Assembly (NCBI GenBank): GCA_964520785.1
Contig: CAZFQG010000100.1
Location: 1 to 22,897, forward strand
DNA length: 22,897 nt
Reading direction: 5' to 3'
Source of the DNA: CAZFQG01 sp964520785
GTDB taxonomy: Bacteria; Planctomycetota; Planctomycetia; Pirellulales; Thermoguttaceae
In this document: positions 1 through 6,500 of the stretch, piece after piece
How positions within the stretch are numbered: position 1 is the stretch's first letter
Layout: every line of letters starts with the position of its first letter
The notes under the pieces: model-generated
The model's database searches: none
What the model was told of the DNA's origin: nothing
The model's input: only the letters and a program-made list of their open reading frames with translations
Program-made: the position numbers and the translations under genes

Positions 1-39
1 ATTCGGTACCTATTCAAATCTACCCATCCTTCAATAATC

Positions 40-60
40 GCGCTTTGTTCACCAAAGCGC
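40..60. repeat. Perfect 7-bp hairpin upstream of the truncated gene
   Basis: GCGCTTT (40-46) and AAAGCGC (54-60) form a perfect stem around a 7-base loop. No T-run follows on either strand, so it is at best a weak terminator for a gene left of the window, or a chance palindrome. Confidence 0.3.
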
Positions 61-85
61 CGTTCTATTTCCGATTGTCGCATCC

Positions 86-460
86 ATGTCCATCCCGTTC
101 TTCATCAACGACGACCCCCAACTCTTCCTCGACGGCCGCTTCCTGGCCGAGTCAACGCGAACCCGCATCGTCCCCCAACGACCAACCAAAACAAACGAGC
201 ACTGCCTAACCCGGTGCGCCACCGCCTACGTTACCCTCCTTGAACCGGACGGCCGCTTTCACGGCTTCGACGCCCTGACCAAGGACGGGAGCGAGTGGCG
301 CGAGGTCTCTCGCGGTACCGCCCCGGAAGAAGAAGACCTCCTCGGCCTGATCTTCGGCGCCGAAACGGTCTTCCTCGACCCCACTTCGCTGGAAGAAGCC
401 CGCTACAAACGTTTCGAAGGGGACCGGAATCGCATTTCGGCGTCTTTGGAGGGCAGGGAT
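86..460 (+). pseudogene. Truncated N-terminal fragment of a glycosidase-like (DPQLF.D-type) protein
   Basis: The open frame starts at ATG 86 and runs to a stop at 512-514. Its last 17 codons or so are simply antisense to the end of the sialidase-like gene. The first part reads NDDPQLFLDGRFLAESTR, then a QRPTK motif, and near residue 95 VFLDPTSLEEARYK. From memory this pattern resembles the N-terminus of planctomycete proteins annotated as glycosyl hydrolases, with a DPQLFvDd start, a QPtKh motif and a later DPtap.eeRYK motif. Such proteins are usually 400 residues or more. Here similarity stops at about residue 112, just before the neighbouring gene ends at 463, so this looks like a 5' fragment left by a deletion or insertion. 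No clear ribosome binding site precedes the ATG. Alternatively it is a short intact hypothetical gene that overlaps its neighbour's tail by 52 bases. The end coordinate is approximate. Confidence 0.5.
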
Positions 461-462
461 CG

Positions 463-1569
463 CTACGGCTGCCAGATTACGACGCGCATTGCGTACCGGG
501 GCACGCTGGAGTAGTAGGCCGTGACGACCTTGCCGTCTTCGCGCTGGACACTGGCCGGATAGCCGCCGTCTCCGCCGAAATCGGTCAGCGCCAACGGTCC
601 GCTCCATGTCTTTCCTTCATCGTCGCTGAAACGGACGTCGATGCGGTGGTCCTTCCGGTTCCCATAGGTCAACAAAAGGCGGCCGTCCTTCAGCCGCAGC
701 AAGTGGCCCGGATGTTGCGAAGGGCCGGTGACGTCTTCTTGGAGGTTCCACGTCTTCCCGTCATCCGCCGAGCGGTACAGTCCCAGGCCGTTTCCGCGTG
801 CCGCCGCGAGCCAGACTCCGTCCCCCAAGTGGAGCGTGGCCGTTTCGTTGCGGACCGGCTTGTCGTTGATGAAGACCGGGTCGGTCCAGGTCTTGCCGTC
901 GTCGGGGCTGGTGAAGAAGAGGGCATAGTCGGGGCGGCGGACCTTGTGCGACTCGGACACGGGTTCCTCTTTCATGTGTACCGAGAAATACGCGCTGGCG
1001 CGGAGGCGGCCGTCGGCGCCGGCGGAGATCGGCCCGAACGGAATGACGATCCCCAACGGCGTACCGTCCGGGAGGGTCATCGAATCGGGCCCGAATTGGG
1101 ACTTGTCGATGCTCCACGTCCGGCCGCCGTCACGAGAACGAGAAACCCACGGCGCCAGCGTGAAGGCGCGGAACGGGCGTCCTTCGACCCCTTCCGGGTA
1201 CTGGTCGGACCAGCCGCTGCACAAGACGAGCAGGTCCCCGTTGTTCGCCTTGCCGAAGGCGTGGTTCATGCGGTTCGTGCCAGGATCGTGCGGGGCCGGG
1301 TTGCCTCGCTTCGACCATGTCCGTCCGCCGTCTTCACTCCCCCAGCACTCGATTTCGCCGGCCATTTGGCCGTGGCTCGGCTTGCCGAATAGCACGGCCA
1401 CGATCGAGCCGTCCGGCAGGTCGGCCAACATGGGCCAGGCGCAGGCATCCGGAACCGCCTCGATCGGCACGAGACGGTTTCCGTCCGCGCCGGCGGCATA
1501 TTCCACTTCGGCGGAGCACACAGGGGCAAACACCAGCAGACAAAACGCAATCGCAAGACAGTTTTTCAT
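463..1569 (-). CDS. Secreted sialidase-like (BNR/Asp-box) six-bladed propeller protein
   Basis: A protein of 368 residues. The chosen start (ATG at 1569) gives MKNCLAIAFCLLVF...CSA, a clear Sec signal peptide with cleavage near residue 20. A GAGG stretch lies upstream, and the longer open frame to 1710 only adds low-quality sequence. Five Asp-boxes of the form S-x-D-x-G-x-T-W are visible near residues 78-85, 145-152, 221-228, 267-274 and 315-322. They mark blades of a sialidase/neuraminidase-fold propeller (the exo-alpha-sialidase, BNR_2-type group). The canonical GH33 R-I-P arginine motif is not evident near the N-terminus, so true sialidase activity is uncertain and many such planctomycete proteins have unknown substrates. 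The C-terminus (YYSSVPRYAMRVVIW) looks like a natural family end. It is divergent from the TIM-barrel gene and converges on the truncated fragment at 86-460. Confidence 0.85.
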   Translation of the reverse strand: MKNCLAIAFCLLVFAPVCSAEVEYAAGADGNRLVPIEAVPDACAWPMLADLPDGSIVAVLFGKPSHGQMAGEIECWGSEDGGRTWSKRGNPAPHDPGTNRMNHAFGKANNGDLLVLCSGWSDQYPEGVEGRPFRAFTLAPWVSRSRDGGRTWSIDKSQFGPDSMTLPDGTPLGIVIPFGPISAGADGRLRASAYFSVHMKEEPVSESHKVRRPDYALFFTSPDDGKTWTDPVFINDKPVRNETATLHLGDGVWLAAARGNGLGLYRSADDGKTWNLQEDVTGPSQHPGHLLRLKDGRLLLTYGNRKDHRIDVRFSDDEGKTWSGPLALTDFGGDGGYPASVQREDGKVVTAYYSSVPRYAMRVVIWQP

Positions 1570-1852
1570 GGCGGGACCTCGTTCCTCAATTGGGGTGGGG
1601 GTTGATCGGGCGGAGCCCGGCGCGAGGTACCGGCCTTCCGATACCCTCCGTTCTATTCCGACCCGGGCTTCACGCAATTCCACCCCATCATACCGGGCCG
1701 GCCGGGGCAATGCAAATCGACCTCTCCCCCCAGTCGCATGGCATTCCAGCCGGACTTGCTTTCGCCCCCTTACGTGGTATCCTCAAAGGGGTCCCGGTGC
1801 CGTCGGCACGCGGCGGTTTTTTTCGTTTTTGCTCCAGGAAAGGAAGAACCCC

Positions 1853-2713
1853 ATGACACACCCATCTTGTTCCCGGCGCACATTCCTGCAAACGGCCGGA
1901 GCCGGTCTGGGCGCGCTGGCCGCGATGAGCGGCGCCGGCGCGGCCGCGGCGGAACCGGGCGGGAAGAGCACGCCCGGTACGGCGAAGTTCCAACTCGGCC
2001 TGGCGTCGTACACCACGCGGAAGTTCGGACTGGAAGAGACGCTCCGAATGGCGAAACGCGTGGGGCTTCACTATCTCTGTTTCAAGTCGTTCCACCTGCC
2101 GTTGGACGCGACCGAGGAACAGATCCGGAAGACGCGAGAGGAGGTCGAGAAGGCCGGTCTTACGCTCTACGGGGGCGGGGTCATCACGATGAAGAACGAG
2201 GCGGAGGTGGAGCAGGCGTTCCGCTACGCCGATCTGGCCGGAATGTCGGTGATCGTCGGAGTGCCCTATCCGGAGGTGCTTGCCAAGGTGGACGCGATTC
2301 TCGGCGACTATCCGAACATCCGCGTCGCCATCCACAACCACGGCCCCGGCGACAAAATCTACCCCACGCCGGAAGTCGCGTACGAGAAGATCAAGGGGCT
2401 GAACGAGCGGTTGGGTCTGTGCGTCGATATCGGCCACGTCACCCGCTATGGAGAGGACCCGGTCCGGTCGATCAAGACGTGCGCCGAGCGGGTTTTCGAC
2501 GTTCACCTCAAGGACGTCACCAAGGCGGCCGCCGACGGCGGCGAGAGCGAGGTGGGCCGCGGCGTGATCGACCTGCCGGCCGTCCTGACGGCGCTGATCG
2601 AGATCGGATTCGGGGGAATCGCCTCGTTCGAATACGAGAAAGACCCCGACGACCCCCTCCCCGGCCTCGCCGAATCGGTAGGCTACGTCCGCGGCGTTCT
2701 GGCGATGCTCTGA
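1853..2713 (+). CDS. Tat-exported xylose-isomerase-like TIM-barrel protein (sugar phosphate isomerase/epimerase family)
   Basis: A protein of 286 residues. ATG 1853 is preceded by AGGAAAGGA at suitable spacing. The protein starts with a twin-arginine signal (SRRTFLQTAG, then an Ala/Gly-rich stretch), so it should be exported folded. The mature part is an AP-endonuclease-2/xylose-isomerase-like barrel: GLASYTTRKFGLEETL at the first strand, then IHNHGPGD, LCVDIGHVTRYGEDP, VFDVHLKDV and a late IASFEYE. These carry the His/Asp/His/Glu residues expected for divalent metal binding. Members of this family isomerise or epimerise sugars or inositols, or are uncharacterised, and the substrate cannot be read from the sequence. 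The gene is transcribed away from the sialidase-like gene across a 283-bp region. A weak promoter-like pair (TTGCTT 1756-1761, TATCCT 1778-1783) lies upstream but is not convincing. Confidence 0.85.
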   Translation: MTHPSCSRRTFLQTAGAGLGALAAMSGAGAAAAEPGGKSTPGTAKFQLGLASYTTRKFGLEETLRMAKRVGLHYLCFKSFHLPLDATEEQIRKTREEVEKAGLTLYGGGVITMKNEAEVEQAFRYADLAGMSVIVGVPYPEVLAKVDAILGDYPNIRVAIHNHGPGDKIYPTPEVAYEKIKGLNERLGLCVDIGHVTRYGEDPVRSIKTCAERVFDVHLKDVTKAAADGGESEVGRGVIDLPAVLTALIEIGFGGIASFEYEKDPDDPLPGLAESVGYVRGVLAML

Positions 2714-2905
2714 GTGTTTCCTTCCGGGACCAAGGTGCCGGCGTAACGCCGCGATTCCAGCAGCGGGACTCGGTTCGAATCGTAGACGCGAGGCGACGGA
2801 CGTGCTCCGAGGTTGTCTCCTGGGCCCGTGCTTGCGGCGTTACACGAAAAATCCCGTTCGCGGTGACCCGGTTGTAGAATCCTTCCGCTCGTGGAGCGTC
2901 CCTCA

Positions 2906-2929
2906 GCAGCCTGTTGAAAAACAGGCTGC
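2906..2929. terminator. 10-bp hairpin with GAAA tetraloop
   Basis: GCAGCCTGTT (2906-2915) pairs perfectly with AACAGGCTGC (2920-2929) around a GAAA loop, a stable GNRA-type tetraloop when read on the plus strand. It lies between the 3' ends of two convergent genes, a usual site for transcription termination or mRNA 3'-end protection. No U-tract follows, so intrinsic termination is uncertain. It may instead be a REP/MITE-like or IS-end palindrome. Confidence 0.45.
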
Positions 2930-2957
2930 GCGGGGAAACAGGAGGTTTCCCACATAT

Positions 2958-2980
2958 CCGTTGATTCGAAAAATCAGCGG
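2958..2980. repeat. Second hairpin, 9-bp stem with CGAAA loop
   Basis: CCGTTGATT (2958-2966) pairs with AATCAGCGG (2972-2980) with one G-T wobble, around CGAAA. It lies 28 bases after the first hairpin. Two hairpins in tandem between convergent genes suggest a bidirectional 3'-end structure or part of a repeat family. Confidence 0.4.
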
Positions 2981-3035
2981 TCTGTTAGGGCATTTTTCGC
3001 TTCGCCGCGTATCCGTCGAGGGCGCGAAGAGGCGT

Positions 3036-4286
3036 TTACTCGTTACGCCACAGAGGGATGCACGCGAGCACCTCTTGGCGCGCGCGAAGCTCGCCGTCGA
3101 GTTGCGCGTCGCGCGCCTTTTGGAGGAGAACCGCGAAGACGGGGCCGGGGGGAATCCCGAGGGCTATCAGGTCCTGGCCGTCGATCAAGGGGGGCGGGTT
3201 GAGTTCCTCCGCCGGGAGGGCCCGTTTCGCGCGGCAGAAATCGAGGTGGGTTTCTTCACGGCCCGCCAACCGGGCGCGGACCCGGCTCATCTCGATGAGA
3301 TCGGCCGCGCCGGGGTGGATCAAGAGGGGCTGAATCCGCGACCAGGGTTCGCGCGGCGCCGCATCGAGCGCCTTCGCGTAGGCCAATAGCCAAGATACGC
3401 GGTCGATTTCCTCATTCGAGAGCTTCAGTCGCCTGCCGAGAAGTTCCACCGCCGTTTCTTCGACGAAGCCGTACAAGAGAACGGCCAGCGACAGCGAAAA
3501 CGACGCCTCGCCTAGGAAACCGAGCATCCGCAGGGCGTTTTCGAATTCGGCCGAAAGGGCCTTCGATCCGGCGAAGACCTCCGGCAGAATGTCCTCGCCC
3601 AGCCGTGCATCCCGCAAGAGCGAGACGGCGGCGCGGCGCGTCTGATGCGAGAGCATCCGGCGGAGTTCGCCGGCGATTCGTTCGGCGCTGACGACGGTGA
3701 CCTCCTCGTGGCGGCGGCGGATCGTCGCGAGGGTTTGCTTCTCGAGCGAGAATCCGTACGTGGCGGCGAACCGGATCGCGCGGAGCATCCGGAGTTTGTC
3801 CTCGGCGAACCGCTCGTCCGGATCGCCGATGGCGCGGATCACGCGGCGCCGCAAGTCCTCTTGCCCTCCGATGAAGTCGATGACGCGGTCCTCGATGGGG
3901 CAATAGAACAGTCCGTTGACGGTAAAATCCCGGCGTTTCGCGTCCTCTTCGGCCGAGCAGAAACGGACTGCGTCCGGCCGCCTGCCGTCGGAGTATTCGC
4001 CATCGCTGCGGAAGGTGGCGACCTCGATCATCCCGGCCGGTTTCCGACCGAGAATGGTGATGACGCCGAAGGACTGGCCGATGGAGAGCGTCCGGCGCTC
4101 TCCAAAGAGGGCCCGGACCTCCTCCGGTTTCGCCGTCGTGGCGACGTCGTAGTCCTTCGGCACCAGCCCCAAGAGCTGATCCCGAACACATCCGCCGGCC
4201 CAATACGTTTCGTAACCGGCCGCGCGGAGGGTCCGCACCACTTCCAGGGCAAAAATGCGCTGTTGTTCGGGGTCGTATGGGGGCAT
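3036..4286 (-). CDS. tRNA nucleotidyltransferase / poly(A) polymerase family protein (class II; CCA-adding type)
   Basis: A protein of 416 residues. The nucleotidyltransferase head is clear: GGCVRD at 31-36, the metal-binding D-x-D (DYDVAT, D45 and D47), then KRRDFTVNGLFY around 117-128 and FAEDKLRMLRAIRFA at 160-174. That is the expected order for class II CCA-adding enzymes and bacterial poly(A) polymerases. The enzyme adds CCA (or single C or A residues) to the 3' end of tRNA in the cytoplasm. The C-terminal half is helical. No HD phosphohydrolase motif stands out. Sequence alone does not separate full CCA-adding, A-adding and poly(A) polymerase activities. The start codon directly follows the stop of the aminotransferase gene (stop and start abut as TAAATG), so translation is probably coupled. 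Confidence 0.88.
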   Translation of the reverse strand: MPPYDPEQQRIFALEVVRTLRAAGYETYWAGGCVRDQLLGLVPKDYDVATTAKPEEVRALFGERRTLSIGQSFGVITILGRKPAGMIEVATFRSDGEYSDGRRPDAVRFCSAEEDAKRRDFTVNGLFYCPIEDRVIDFIGGQEDLRRRVIRAIGDPDERFAEDKLRMLRAIRFAATYGFSLEKQTLATIRRRHEEVTVVSAERIAGELRRMLSHQTRRAAVSLLRDARLGEDILPEVFAGSKALSAEFENALRMLGFLGEASFSLSLAVLLYGFVEETAVELLGRRLKLSNEEIDRVSWLLAYAKALDAAPREPWSRIQPLLIHPGAADLIEMSRVRARLAGREETHLDFCRAKRALPAEELNPPPLIDGQDLIALGIPPGPVFAVLLQKARDAQLDGELRARQEVLACIPLWRNE

Positions 4287-5612
4287 TTATCTCCCTGCGC
4301 AGAGTTCTGAAACGCTCTCCACGATCGCGTCGGCCATGTATTTCACCTGCGCCGGGCTCAAGCGGTAGAGCGGCAGATGGGTGAAGCGCCGCGTGAAGGC
4401 CTCTTCCGCGACCGGACAGCCGGCTTGGACGGCCGCGACGTCGTAGCCCAGCTCTTGGAGAACTTGGAACTTGTAAAGGGGCGCGAAATGCGGGATTTGC
4501 GTGATCCCTCGTTCAGACAATTTCGCCTTGAGCGCCTGGACGTCCGCGCCGACGATGTCGGGGTCGATTTGCAGGAGGTATAGGTGATGCGTCCCTTGGG
4601 CCGTTTTCGAATCGAGGGGCGTTCCGCTAATGCCGTGGAGCTTGGCGACCCGGCGGTTGAGCGTCTCGGCCACCTTTCGGCGGTGTTCGATGATGCGGTT
4701 TACCCGGGCCATTTGGCTGAGCAGGCCGACCGCCTGGATTTCGGTGGACGAATCGTTTTCGGCGATGTACCCGCCGCGCATTCCGTCGAGCAGGCGGACG
4801 TCGTAGAACCAGGTGTCGATCGGTTTGGAGGTGTCGATTCCGAGGAACCGCGCCAGGGAGAACTCCTTGCCGTACTTCGTATTCGTCACCAGCAGGCCCC
4901 CTTCGCCGAACGAGGTAACGTTCTTCACTTCGTGGAAACTGTATGCGCCGAAGTGGCCGATGGTGCCGAGTGCCTTTCCGCGGTACCGGCCGCCGAAGGC
5001 GTGGGCCGCGTCTTCGAGAACGACGAGGTCGTGCTTCTTCGCCAGGCGCATGATCGGTCCCATGTCGACCGGATAGCCGCCGACATGGACCGGGATGATC
5101 ATCCGCGTCTTTTTCGTGATCTTCCGCTCGACGTCGGCCGGATCGAGGTTGATCGTCCGCGGATCGACGTCGGCCAGAACGACCTTCGCTCCGATGCTCA
5201 GTGGGTAGATAATACTGGCGATGAACGTAATCGCCGGGGCGATCACCTCGTCCCCCGGTTGGAGGCCGGCGATTTTCGCGGCGATTTCGAAACCGGCGGT
5301 CGCATTGGTGAGAAAGCAGGCGTACTTCGCCCCCAGGTAATCGCACGCGGCCTGCTCCAGGGCTTGGACCCGCTTGCCCAAGGTGAGCTTCGACACCGGC
5401 TTCCCGACGCGGTAGAGCCCCTCGACCGCCCGCTTTACCGCATCAAGCTGGTTTTTATAGGCTGTTTTATCATCCCCCGGTGGAACTAAAAACTGGAGGA
5501 CATCGAACACATCCCGCGACCCGACCGCCTCCCCAACGGCCGGCCATGCGACCTTGCCGGAGTGTGTTCCGTAACGGAAATCGGAATCCCTTCGCGTCTT
5601 CTTCTTCGCCAT
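4287..5612 (-). CDS. DegT/DnrJ/EryC1/StrS-family PLP-dependent aminotransferase
   Basis: A protein of 441 residues. I use ATG 5612 (MAKKKTRRDS) because GGGAG lies 8 bases upstream. The frame continues to a TTG at 5627, a poorer choice. The fold-type I features are in order: YACFLTNATAGFEIA (phosphate-binding region), EDAAHAFGGRY with D201 for the PLP ring nitrogen, and SFHEVKNVTSFGEGGLLVT with K230 at the Schiff-base lysine position. Family members aminate nucleotide-linked keto-sugars for surface polysaccharides or secondary metabolites, and which sugar is unknown here. The N-terminus has about 35 residues more than typical members, including a basic start and a PGDDKTAYKNQ segment. No sugar-pathway partner is adjacent. 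The only linked gene is the tRNA nucleotidyltransferase, so the pairing may be positional only. Confidence 0.87.
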   Translation of the reverse strand: MAKKKTRRDSDFRYGTHSGKVAWPAVGEAVGSRDVFDVLQFLVPPGDDKTAYKNQLDAVKRAVEGLYRVGKPVSKLTLGKRVQALEQAACDYLGAKYACFLTNATAGFEIAAKIAGLQPGDEVIAPAITFIASIIYPLSIGAKVVLADVDPRTINLDPADVERKITKKTRMIIPVHVGGYPVDMGPIMRLAKKHDLVVLEDAAHAFGGRYRGKALGTIGHFGAYSFHEVKNVTSFGEGGLLVTNTKYGKEFSLARFLGIDTSKPIDTWFYDVRLLDGMRGGYIAENDSSTEIQAVGLLSQMARVNRIIEHRRKVAETLNRRVAKLHGISGTPLDSKTAQGTHHLYLLQIDPDIVGADVQALKAKLSERGITQIPHFAPLYKFQVLQELGYDVAAVQAGCPVAEEAFTRRFTHLPLYRLSPAQVKYMADAIVESVSELCAGR

Positions 5613-5890
5613 CGCAGATGCTCCCAAGTAATTGATGCACGGCCGCGTCGGCCAAATTACAGCATACCCGATAAGAACGGGCGGAAGAAGGGCGGAAGGA
5701 TTGGTGTATGGCGAGGAAGCGGGCTTAGCAGCACTGTTAAGGCAAAAGGCACAACTGAATGAGGATGGTGTCTACCGTCGATTATCGCTTTCCAGTCGTC
5801 TGATTAATCTAGAAAGTCTCTATTAAGTACTTGGCGATATAATCCATGCGAGCCTCCCCTCTTATGCTCTCTCCCAATCCTTCGGTCCCG
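5613..5890. other. Divergent intergenic region, no gene seen
   Basis: This stretch between the minus-strand aminotransferase and the plus-strand pseudopilin operon is lower in GC than its surroundings and has only short, non-protein-like frames. It contains an 11-bp tandem near-repeat, GGGCGGAAGAA (5679-5689) and GGGCGGAAGGA (5690-5700). An isolated TATAAT at 5838-5843 has no matching -35 element. Confidence 0.4.
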
Positions 5891-5918
5891 TTGTCTTTAG
5901 CGTTCAAGCGGATATACT
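5891..5918 (+). promoter_or_regulatory. Sigma-70-type promoter for the pseudopilin operon
   Basis: TTGTCT (5891-5896), a 16-base spacer and TATACT (5913-5918). It would start transcription near 5925, giving a leader of about 39 bases to the pseudopilin ATG at 5964. The same hexamer pair with the same 16-base spacing precedes rpmB (14640-14667), which supports it as a real local promoter type. Confidence 0.5.
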
Positions 5919-5963
5919 CAAGGAGTGCTCCATGAGCCCTACCACCGCCTTGCATTTTCCACG

Positions 5964-6500
5964 ATGTGTTTGCGTTCGCGAAACGGTTTTTCGTTGTTGG
6001 AAGTTCTTCTGGCGACCGCGCTGTTGTTCGGTTGCGTCGTGGTTTTGGTGCAACTGGCGAGTATCGGACGCGAACACGCCCAATCGGCGGACGCTCTGGC
6101 CGTGGCGCAGTTGGCTTGTTACTCGAAGATGAACGCCCTCCTTTGCGGGGCGGAACCTCTGGAGACGCTTAAGGAAGAGCCGATGGACAACCTGCCGGGT
6201 TGGGTCGTCAGCGTCGAGGTGGAAGACGCGGAGCAGGAGGGGATCCGCGTGCTTCGCGTAACGGTTTCGGAAGAGGTGGAACCGGCGCCGGGGCTGGGGA
6301 TACTCCCCGGGACCGGGACGTCGGATAGTACGTACGGGGATGAGAAGAAGGGGCGTTCGTTCAGCCTGACGAGGTGGATCTACGACGTGAAATCGGCCAC
6401 CGTTTCCGACGGGGGTTTCGTCACCGATCCGCATCAGGAAGGGTCGGCCGAACCGGAGCCGGCCACGCACGCCGATGGGGGGACCGATGATGCGCCCTAA
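5964..6500 (+). CDS. GspI-like type II secretion minor pseudopilin
   Basis: A protein of 178 residues. It begins MCLRSRNG then FSLLEVLLATALLFG. This is a type III (prepilin) signal with Gly at -1, Phe at +1 and Glu at +5, followed by the hydrophobic helix. Such proteins are cleaved and N-methylated by prepilin peptidase and assemble in the periplasm into the pseudopilus. The short charged leader and the AVAQLACYSKMNALL segment resemble GspI. The start is uncertain. ATG 5964 gives the normal leader but lacks a Shine-Dalgarno. The good AAGGAG/ATG at 5920-5934 reads a different frame that ends at 6132. A GTG at 5925 is in frame but badly spaced. The stop overlaps the start of the next gene by 14 bases, so the two are an operon. 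The tail is acidic and low in complexity. Confidence 0.7.
   Translation: MCLRSRNGFSLLEVLLATALLFGCVVVLVQLASIGREHAQSADALAVAQLACYSKMNALLCGAEPLETLKEEPMDNLPGWVVSVEVEDAEQEGIRVLRVTVSEEVEPAPGLGILPGTGTSDSTYGDEKKGRSFSLTRWIYDVKSATVSDGGFVTDPHQEGSAEPEPATHADGGTDDAP

Larger units (their letters stand above)
2714..3035. other. Convergent intergenic region without a gene
   Basis: This 322-bp region separates two convergent genes and has no open frame with protein-like composition. It holds the two hairpins listed separately. It also holds a 10-bp inverted repeat, GTAACGCCGC at 2743-2752 and GCGGCGTTAC at 2834-2843. The string TGTTAGGGCATTTTTC near 2983-2998 and CCTGTTGAAAAA near 2910-2921 both resemble terminal sequences I remember from insertion-sequence ends in environmental bacteria. 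They may be a decayed element, but no transposase frame is present. Confidence 0.5.

Noticed and set aside
944..1852. Long in-frame extension upstream of the TIM-barrel gene
   Set aside because: It runs antisense through the sialidase-like gene and carries no family-like sequence, and ATG 1853 has a good ribosome binding site and a Tat signal.
2772..2781. GGTTCGAATC, the tRNA T-loop consensus
   Set aside because: The flanking 5-bp T-stem does not pair and no acceptor stem, D-arm or anticodon arm is found around it.
5838..5843. Perfect TATAAT
   Set aside because: No -35-like hexamer lies 15-19 bases upstream, and a better promoter lies downstream at 5891-5918.
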